Below the pieces are notes generated by a model that was given only the letters and a program-made list of their open reading frames with translations, searched no databases and was not told the DNA's origin. This document shows, piece by piece, positions 8,186-12,353 of a stretch of DNA of 12,353 nucleotides. Position 1 is the stretch's first letter, and every line of letters begins with the position of its first letter. A program made the position numbers and the translations under genes. Source of the stretch: an archaeon (GTDB lineage: Archaea; Iainarchaeota; Iainarchaeia; Iainarchaeales; Iainarchaeaceae); contig SBBR01000019.1 in NCBI GenBank assembly GCA_005239615.1, positions 1-12,353 of the forward strand, read 5' to 3'.

Positions 8186-9331
8186 TCAGAGCCTTGCAAA
8201 CCCCATTTCAAGGTCTGCAATCAAATCATCATGGTTCTCGATGCCGCACGATAGCCTAAGCAGCCCGTCATCGATTCCCTTCTGCCGCCTCACCTCAGGA
8301 GGAATCGAGGCATGGCTCATGGTGGGCGGGTGCGAGATGAGCGATTCCACTCCACCAAGGCTTTCGCCGTAGGTCCAGAGCGAGAGGCCCTTCACGAATT
8401 TTTTTGCGCTTTCGAGCCCGCCCTCCATCTCGAATGAGAATGTGCCGCCGTGGCCGCTCGCCTGTGAATTGTGGAGAACCTGCTTTGGGTGAGAGGCGAG
8501 AGAAGTTGAAAAGACCTTGGAGACTTTTGGATGGGCCTCGAGGTATGTGGCTATTTTCCTGTGATTGGAATCATGCTTCCTCATCCTCAAATCGAGCGTC
8601 TTGATTCCGCGCAAAGTCAGGTAGCATTCAAAGGGAGAAATCACCGCCCCCGTGGCCTTTATGAGGAAGCCGATTTTTTCCTTAAGCTCCGGCGCGTCGA
8701 AGGACAGCGAGCCTCCCACGACATCATTGTGGCCTGCAAGGTATTTGGTAATGCTGTGCACCACGACATCAGCACCGAATTTTTTTGGCTGCTGGAAAAC
8801 GGGCGAGAGGAAAGTGTTGTCCACGACATAGAGTAACCCGTGTTTTTTTGCAACCTCGCCCACGTGCTTGAGGTCGATGACGTCCATGAGCGGGTTGGTT
8901 GGGCTCTCGACGAAAACCATTTTCGTGTCTTTTGTCACGTGCTCCGAAATCGCATCAGGATTGTCCATTTTTATGAAATCGCTTTTCAGCCCGAACCTGC
9001 CCAGTATAAGCTTCATGAGCCTGTAGGTTCCTCCATAAGTGTCCTCGCAGAAAATGACGTGGTCGCCTGCTTTCAGCGTCTGCATCAGGGCAAGCTCGGC
9101 CGCGATGCCGGAGCCGAAGCATACCGAGTGCGCATAACCCTCAAGCTCGGAGATGTTGCGCTCCAATATCTCCCTGGTAGGATTGGACATCCGCGCGTAC
9201 TCGAACCCTATTGGCTCGCCGATGCCGGCCTGCCTGAACGTGACCGCCTGTTGTATGGGTGCGACTATCGAGCCGTTGTGCGGGTCCTGCTGGCCCCCAG
9301 CGTGGACGCATAGCGTATCGAAGTGCGCCAT
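8186..9331 (-). CDS. Cys/Met metabolism PLP-dependent enzyme (cystathionine gamma-synthase/lyase family)
   Basis: A 381-aa fold-type I PLP enzyme of the MetB/MetC/cystathionine gamma-lyase family. YARMSNPTR (Tyr45, Arg47) contacts the cofactor phosphate of the partner subunit, DTYGGTYR carries the stacking Tyr99, VVDNTF contains the pyridine-binding Asp171, and HSITKYLAGHNDVVGG holds the Schiff-base Lys196. The end ESLGGVESLISHPPTM and GIENHDDLIADL is typical of the cystathionine gamma-synthase/lyase branch. Sequence alone does not settle synthase, lyase or thiol-lyase activity. The co-operonic homoserine kinase suggests O-phosphohomoserine as a possible substrate with cysteine (plant-like route to methionine); the divergent broken cysE instead suggests cysteine synthesis. 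The ATG at 9331 is chosen over the adjacent GTG at 9334 because a TATA-like box lies about 26 nt upstream, giving a leaderless start. Confidence 0.92.
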   Translation of the reverse strand: MAHFDTLCVHAGGQQDPHNGSIVAPIQQAVTFRQAGIGEPIGFEYARMSNPTREILERNISELEGYAHSVCFGSGIAAELALMQTLKAGDHVIFCEDTYGGTYRLMKLILGRFGLKSDFIKMDNPDAISEHVTKDTKMVFVESPTNPLMDVIDLKHVGEVAKKHGLLYVVDNTFLSPVFQQPKKFGADVVVHSITKYLAGHNDVVGGSLSFDAPELKEKIGFLIKATGAVISPFECYLTLRGIKTLDLRMRKHDSNHRKIATYLEAHPKVSKVFSTSLASHPKQVLHNSQASGHGGTFSFEMEGGLESAKKFVKGLSLWTYGESLGGVESLISHPPTMSHASIPPEVRRQKGIDDGLLRLSCGIENHDDLIADLEMGFARL

Positions 9332-9350
9332 CACCTAATTGCGCAGCATG

Positions 9351-9363
9351 TTATTAATAATAA
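9351..9363 (-). promoter_or_regulatory. TATA-like box for the PLP enzyme-thrB operon
   Basis: On the minus strand the patch reads TTATTATTAATAA. Its centre near 9357 is 26 nt from the ATG at 9331, fitting a leaderless archaeal promoter. It shares the 105-nt divergent region with the cysE promoter. Confidence 0.5.
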
Positions 9364-9372
9364 TTTGTGCAA

Positions 9373-9383
9373 GGAATAATTCC
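9373..9383. promoter_or_regulatory. Perfect palindrome in the divergent PLP enzyme/cysE promoter region, candidate operator
   Basis: GGAATAATTCC is an 11-nt perfect inverted repeat with a central A. It lies between the TATA-like boxes of the two divergent genes, a position from which a dimeric regulator could control both. No regulator is assigned; GAATAAT recurs at 9389-9395. Confidence 0.3.
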
Positions 9384-9409
9384 AATCAGAATAATAATGC
9401 GAGGAAGCG

Positions 9410-9417
9410 TTTTTTAA
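9410..9417 (+). promoter_or_regulatory. TATA-like box for the cysE pseudogene
   Basis: TTTTTTAA is centred about 26 nt before the ATG at 9440, the spacing of a leaderless archaeal promoter. The promoter thus still appears intact although the coding sequence is broken. Confidence 0.45.
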
Positions 9418-9439
9418 CCATGAGCGGTTGTATACTATC

Positions 9440-10010
9440 ATGGGAAAGGCCGGCATAATGTGACTCGTCTCCTCAGACCTTGCGGCTGTGCTCAGGAACG
9501 ACTCTGCGGCCAAAGGCATAATTGACGCGCTCGTGAACCACCAGCCATTCCACGCTGTTGCCGTGCACCGAATAGTGCATGTTCTGCACTGCGCCGGCAT
9601 TCCGGTAATACCGCGCTTCCTCGCAAACCTAGTGAAGGTCTGGAGCGGCGCGGAAATCCATCCGCGGCGAAAATCGGAAAGGGCTTCTTCATTGACCATG
9701 GTTCAGGGGTCGTGATTGGTGAAACTGCACAGATTGGCGACTACTGCGTGCTCTTCCACAACGTCACGCTTGGCGGCACGGGGAAGCACACTGGGAAAAG
9801 GCACCCCACAATCTGGAACAATGTCCTTATCGGACTGGGCCGACCCTGCTGGGGCCAATAAAGGCGGATGACAATGCAAAGATTGGCGCCGGGGCGTTCA
9901 TTATCATGAGGGACGTTCCAGCGGACTGTACTGTGGTTGGGTCACCTGCAAGGATAGTGAAGCTGCACGGCAAGAGGGTGAGGCTCGCGCTGAAACTGTC
10001 AAAAATATGA
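9440..10010 (+). pseudogene. cysE: Serine O-acetyltransferase pseudogene (nonsense plus two frameshifts)
   Basis: Read in three successive frames this gives a nearly complete serine acetyltransferase, the left-handed beta-helix enzyme that makes O-acetylserine for cysteine synthesis. Frame one: MGKAGIM, then TGA at 9461-9463, then DLAAVLRNDSAAKGIIDAL, HAVAVHRIVHVLH and GAEIHP. Frame two, after one lost base near 9662-9669: KIGKGFFIDHGSGVVIGETA with the catalytic-region His, then VTLGGTGKHTGKRHP and VLIGLG. Frame three, after another lost base near 9838-9843: TLLGPIKADDNAKIGAGAF, then DVPADCTVVGSPARIV, ending at TGA 10008-10010. The longest uninterrupted part covers less than half of the protein, so no functional enzyme is expected unless the lesions are sequencing errors. 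Conservation outside the lesions is high, pointing to recent inactivation. It is divergent from the PLP enzyme operon and its stop lies 1 nt from the end of the convergent DHH gene. Confidence 0.88.
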
Positions 10011-10011
10011 C

Positions 10012-11193
10012 CTACTTTTGGCGGAATCTGCCGTCCCGCAAAAACCCCAGCACACGCCTCTTGAACTCCGGCAGGTCCTTTTTCATTATGCGCCCGGCGC
10101 TCGCAGGAATGTGCCCACCAGCCCCGGCATTCTCAAAGCCCTTCACAGCGTTCTCCAACAATTCATTTGTTTTCACCCTGAGGTCCTGCCTCCTGGCCGA
10201 GAAATCGACAAAGCCATCGCCCCTGTCTTGAATGAATATTATTGTCTTGTCAGGGTAGAGCTCGTTGCTAGCCCGGTTTATCACCGCCGACTTTATGCTC
10301 CTCTTCGCCCTGAATGCAAACCAAACAAGCTCCTCGTCCTTGAATGCCTCCTTTTCCACCCTGAATTTCCTGAAGAGGCCGTCAACTTGTTTCCTGAGGC
10401 GTACGGAATACTTGGAGAAGGGGGATGAAAGGACATCCTTGGGAGATTTTGAGCGCACAATGTGGAGCAAGAGTTCCTGGAGCTTTTCGGGAGCGAGCAC
10501 CTCCACTGCCGAGATTGCTTCCATCACTGCCCAGAGCTCTTTCCGGTTTGTGACGTGCCTTTCGCATTCGCTGTCCACAAAATCCTTCCACTGTCCAATC
10601 TGGTTGTCACCGATGAGGCCCACACATGCAACCCATGAGTGTGATGAAAGGTCGCAATGGCGCGAGAAGAGGTCATACACAAACTTGGCGCATGGGTACC
10701 TGCTCGGCTCTATTTCAGAAACGAGCTGGGGCTTGAGCACGAACGTGTTCGCAGAGGGTTTGGCAGGGTAGAGCGTATGGTGGTCAATCACCAGAACCTG
10801 CCCATTTGCCTTTTCCGCACCACCCTCAATAGCGACTTCGACAGCCTCCTCCAAACGCCCAATCGTCCCCTCTCCGGCCTTCAAAGTTTCTTCGACCGCC
10901 CTTATGGCCTCCGGTTTCTGGTCGAGCGCAAAATCAACCACAATAAGCTTGTTGATGTTGTTTTTCTCAAGGATTGCAAGGCTCTTCGGCAGCAGCTCGA
11001 TTGCCTTGTAGGGCTGCGTGATTATTAGGTCGGGGCCTTTTCCCCTCAGGCGCTCAACGGCAATGTAGGCAAGCGCGCCGCTTGAGATGCCGTCAGCGTC
11101 AAGGTCGTGGCAGAGTGCAATCCTCTCGCCAGGTGAGAAGGATTTTGCGATGGAATCGAACCTAGCCAGCACGGTGTTTTCGTCGAGCATCAT
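10012..11193 (-). CDS. DHH/DHHA1 family phosphoesterase (RecJ-like)
   Basis: A 393-aa DHH-superfamily protein with the RecJ-like arrangement. Motif I HDLDADGISSGA is at residues 29-40, motif II VVDFALDQ includes Asp87, motif III IDHH is at 136-139, and motif IV GLIGDNQ includes Asp196. The C-terminal DHHA1 domain ends with GAGGHIPASAGRI (GGH at 359-361), the substrate-binding glycine-histidine motif. All expected metal ligands are present, so it should be an active Mn-dependent phosphoesterase or 5'-3' exonuclease; archaeal relatives include the GINS-associated nuclease GAN, but oligonucleotide phosphodiesterases share the same motifs. The region between motifs II and III is about 50 residues, longer than usual, with an acidic helical insert at roughly 93-131. 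The frame is open to 11247, but the ATG at 11193 (or 11190) fits a TATA-like box 25 nt upstream. Confidence 0.9.
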   Translation of the reverse strand: MMLDENTVLARFDSIAKSFSPGERIALCHDLDADGISSGALAYIAVERLRGKGPDLIITQPYKAIELLPKSLAILEKNNINKLIVVDFALDQKPEAIRAVEETLKAGEGTIGRLEEAVEVAIEGGAEKANGQVLVIDHHTLYPAKPSANTFVLKPQLVSEIEPSRYPCAKFVYDLFSRHCDLSSHSWVACVGLIGDNQIGQWKDFVDSECERHVTNRKELWAVMEAISAVEVLAPEKLQELLLHIVRSKSPKDVLSSPFSKYSVRLRKQVDGLFRKFRVEKEAFKDEELVWFAFRAKRSIKSAVINRASNELYPDKTIIFIQDRGDGFVDFSARRQDLRVKTNELLENAVKGFENAGAGGHIPASAGRIMKKDLPEFKRRVLGFLRDGRFRQK

Positions 11194-11212
11194 TAGGTAG
11201 GGCGGGGCAAGG

Positions 11213-11224
11213 AATTTAATTATA
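11213..11224 (-). promoter_or_regulatory. TATA-like box for the DHH phosphoesterase gene
   Basis: On the minus strand TATAATTAAATT is centred about 25 nt from the ATG at 11193, matching leaderless archaeal spacing. It supports rejecting the longer reading that would start at 11247, because that start lies upstream of the promoter. Confidence 0.55.
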
Positions 11225-11417
11225 GGCGAAGGATGCCCCGAGTGCATTAATTAGGCACCGGCAGGCCAATGCCCGGCACTCCATTTTGGAATATTGGTAG
11301 GCGAGGCCTGGCATTTGGTTTTGGTTTAAAAGTGACACTCTAATTGTGTATTGGGGGTTTATTGGCAAGGCTTGTTATAGTTGGCCTGAGCACGGGGGTT
11401 TTGTGCCTTAGTATTGC
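11225..11417 (+). promoter_or_regulatory. Intergenic promoter region of the TrmB-family regulator, TTGG-rich
   Basis: This region holds two TATA-like candidates for the regulator gene: GTTTAAAAG at 11324-11332 (leader about 65 nt) and GTTATAG at 11374-11380 (leader about 15 nt). The tetramer TTGG occurs seven times between 11286 and 11384, at 11286, 11294, 11315, 11321, 11351, 11362 and 11381, which is dense for 100 nt and could include operator half-sites. Near 11261-11275 a short imperfect inverted repeat (CCGGCA/TGCCCGG) is present. No coding sequence or RNA gene is recognised here. Confidence 0.35.
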
Positions 11418-12176
11418 ATGGATTTGAAGGTTCTGGAGGAGCTCGGCCTGAGCCCTAACGAGGCGAAGATTTACGAGACTCTCCTCTCTGCTGGAAAAGT
11501 CTCAATCAACGCCCTTGCAGTAGAATCTAACGTGCACAGGCGCAACGTCTACGACAGCATCGACAAGCTCGTCAAAAAAGGGCTTGCGTCAGAGGAATTC
11601 ATCAAAGGAGTTAAGTATGTAAGGGCAGTAAACCCCGCGAGGCTGCTTGACATCGTCCGCGAGAAGGAAGCCAAGGTCAGCTCGGTGATGCCAGAGCTAG
11701 AGGAAATGTTTAGGAGGATATCCCGGAAGGACGAGGCCGCGATTTACAGGGGCATTGAGGGCTTCAAGAACTACCTGAACGACATCCTCGAGGTGAATGA
11801 AACCGTTCACTTCATCGGCGCCAAGGCGTTCTGGCTAGACGAGAGGCTAAAGTACTTCCTGCCGAAATTCGACAGGCAGAGGATAAGGCAGGGCATTTGC
11901 TTCAGGCACATCTACGACCACGAGGTCAGGACAATGTCGCCGGAAATACTAGCGTTGCGCATGAACGAGTACAAGTTCTTCCCGCCGGAATATTCCTCCT
12001 CGATGGCAATCGACATATTCGGCGACCATGTAGTGACATTTTATGGGGTTAGCCCTGGCCACCTTGCGGCTGAACCTGTCCAGTTTACGGTAGTGAGCGA
12101 GAAGCTTAGCGACGGCTACCGAAAGTACTTCAACTTCATGTGGGAGAGGCTCGGCAGGGCTCAGAGGCGGAAATAA
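11418..12176 (+). CDS. TrmB-family HTH transcriptional regulator
   Basis: A 252-aa DNA-binding regulator. Residues 1-80 form a winged helix: LEELGLSPNEAKIYETLL, then the recognition region ALAVESNVHRRNVYDSIDKL and the wing GLASEEFIKGVKYVRAV. A helical linker (LLDIVREKEAKVSSVMPELEEMF) leads to the C-terminal effector domain of TrmB type, ending VVSEKLSDGYRKYFNFMWERL. TrmB proteins respond to sugars or other small ligands; the ligand here is unknown because no transporter or catabolic gene is adjacent. The ATG at 11418 begins MDLKVLEELGLSPNE, a normal family start. It has its own upstream promoter region and is followed by an IS110-type element, so no operon partner is visible. It is a family relative of the decayed remnant upstream of lhr. 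Confidence 0.9.
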   Translation: MDLKVLEELGLSPNEAKIYETLLSAGKVSINALAVESNVHRRNVYDSIDKLVKKGLASEEFIKGVKYVRAVNPARLLDIVREKEAKVSSVMPELEEMFRRISRKDEAAIYRGIEGFKNYLNDILEVNETVHFIGAKAFWLDERLKYFLPKFDRQRIRQGICFRHIYDHEVRTMSPEILALRMNEYKFFPPEYSSSMAIDIFGDHVVTFYGVSPGHLAAEPVQFTVVSEKLSDGYRKYFNFMWERLGRAQRRK

Positions 12177-12189
12177 AGGGAAAAAAAGC

Positions 12190-12251
12190 ATATATCAACT
12201 TTAGCCACTTACTCGTCAATAATGATTAAATACAAGTTGGTGCCGATATAT
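12190..12251 (+). ncRNA. Candidate structured leader RNA of the IS110 element (possible bridge RNA part)
   Basis: ATATATC at 12190-12196 can pair with GATATAT at 12245-12251, and the following AACTT (12197-12201) with AAGTT (12234-12238), giving a 12-bp stem with a six-base bulge (GGTGCC) and a loop of about 32 nt. IS110-group elements encode a structured bridge RNA in the noncoding end before the transposase gene, so a fold here is of interest. The leader is short for known bridge RNAs and the AT-rich stem may be chance. This is inference from hand pairing only. Confidence 0.25.
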
Positions 12252-12303
12252 AGACATGAATGTTATGAAAACCCCGAAATAGTGGAAGCGTCGTAATCAC
12301 TAT

Positions 12304-12310
12304 GGAGGTG
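12304..12310 (+). promoter_or_regulatory. Strong Shine-Dalgarno of the IS110 transposase
   Basis: GGAGGTG lies five nt before the ATG at 12316 and decides the start. It contrasts with the leaderless-type host genes in the window that have no such sequence. Confidence 0.75.
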
Positions 12311-12315
12311 GAATA

Positions 12316-12353
12316 ATGACATTCTATGCAGGTTTGGATGTTCATAAGGAACA
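12316..12353 (+). CDS. IS110-family transposase, N-terminal fragment (cut by window edge)
   Basis: The visible residues are MTFYAGLDVHKE. The motif AGLDVHKE is the start of the DEDD (RuvC-like) catalytic domain of IS110/IS1111 transposases, with the first catalytic Asp in LDVHKE. The start codon is fixed by a GGAGGTG Shine-Dalgarno at five-nt spacing. Only 12 complete codons are present; the rest, including the C-terminal transposase_20 domain with its Ser, would lie beyond the window. Whether the element is intact and whether it belongs to the IS110 or IS1111 subgroup cannot be told. Confidence 0.8.
   Translation, partial: MTFYAGLDVHKE

Larger units (their letters stand above)
12177..12353 (+). 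mobile_element. Left part of an IS110-family insertion sequence (boundary not determined)
   Basis: The AT-rich stretch after the regulator stop leads directly into a transposase start of IS110 type that runs off the window. IS110-family elements lack terminal inverted repeats, and no target duplication or left boundary can be seen with one end only, so the left limit is a maximum. Base composition differs clearly from the GC-richer chromosomal genes. Confidence 0.6.

Noticed and set aside
9488..9715. 75-codon frame inside the cysE region as a separate small gene
   Set aside because: Its residues are the N-terminal half of serine acetyltransferase and continue after a frameshift, so it is part of the pseudogene.
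11225..11417. A tRNA or small RNA gene upstream of the TrmB-family regulator
   Set aside because: No cloverleaf, T-loop sequence or long stable stem could be found by eye.
1..12353. CRISPR array or tandem repeats
   Set aside because: No regularly spaced direct repeats were seen anywhere in the window.

Overview
The window looks like a chromosomal segment of an archaeon. The evidence is an archaeal-type Lhr helicase next to a COG1407 phosphoesterase, a TrmB-family regulator, a RecJ-like DHH protein, and TATA-like boxes centred about 25-28 nt upstream of several ATG codons, as expected for leaderless archaeal transcripts. The lineage cannot be fixed from this sequence; a DPANN group such as Diapherotrites or Micrarchaeota is possible but unproven. 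Genes are closely packed on both strands and moderately GC-rich. The intergenic stretches and the right edge are more AT-rich.

Layout. 1-2865 (+): purL (5' end cut by the window edge) and purQ, two subunits of FGAM synthase in purine synthesis. 2947-3525 (-): a basic, all-helical 192-aa protein, possibly ESCRT-III/CdvB-like. 3571-3780 (+): the decayed C-terminal end of a TrmB-family regulator, lying in the only gene-poor stretch longer than 300 nt (3526-3893), which also holds the promoters of the flanking genes. 3894-7247 (+): an Lhr-type DExH helicase directly abutting a PdeM-like metallophosphoesterase, a likely nucleic-acid repair or processing pair. 7237-9331 (-): homoserine kinase downstream of a Cys/Met-metabolism PLP enzyme, a two-gene operon. 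9440-10010 (+): a serine acetyltransferase (cysE) pseudogene with one stop and two frameshifts, divergent from the PLP enzyme. 10012-11193 (-): a DHH/DHHA1 phosphoesterase. 11418-12176 (+): an intact TrmB-family regulator. 12316 to the end (+): the first codons of an IS110-family transposase with a strong Shine-Dalgarno, preceded by an AT-rich leader that can fold into a long hairpin.

The genes work together in small units: purL-purQ in purine synthesis; the PLP enzyme and thrB (formerly with cysE) in threonine/methionine/cysteine metabolism; lhr with the phosphoesterase in nucleic-acid processing. The two pseudogenes and the IS110 edge show gene turnover in the right and central parts. No wholly new system is evident. 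The most interesting leads are the ESCRT-III-like candidate, the thrB/PLP-enzyme pairing with a freshly broken cysE, and the structured leader of the IS110 element.
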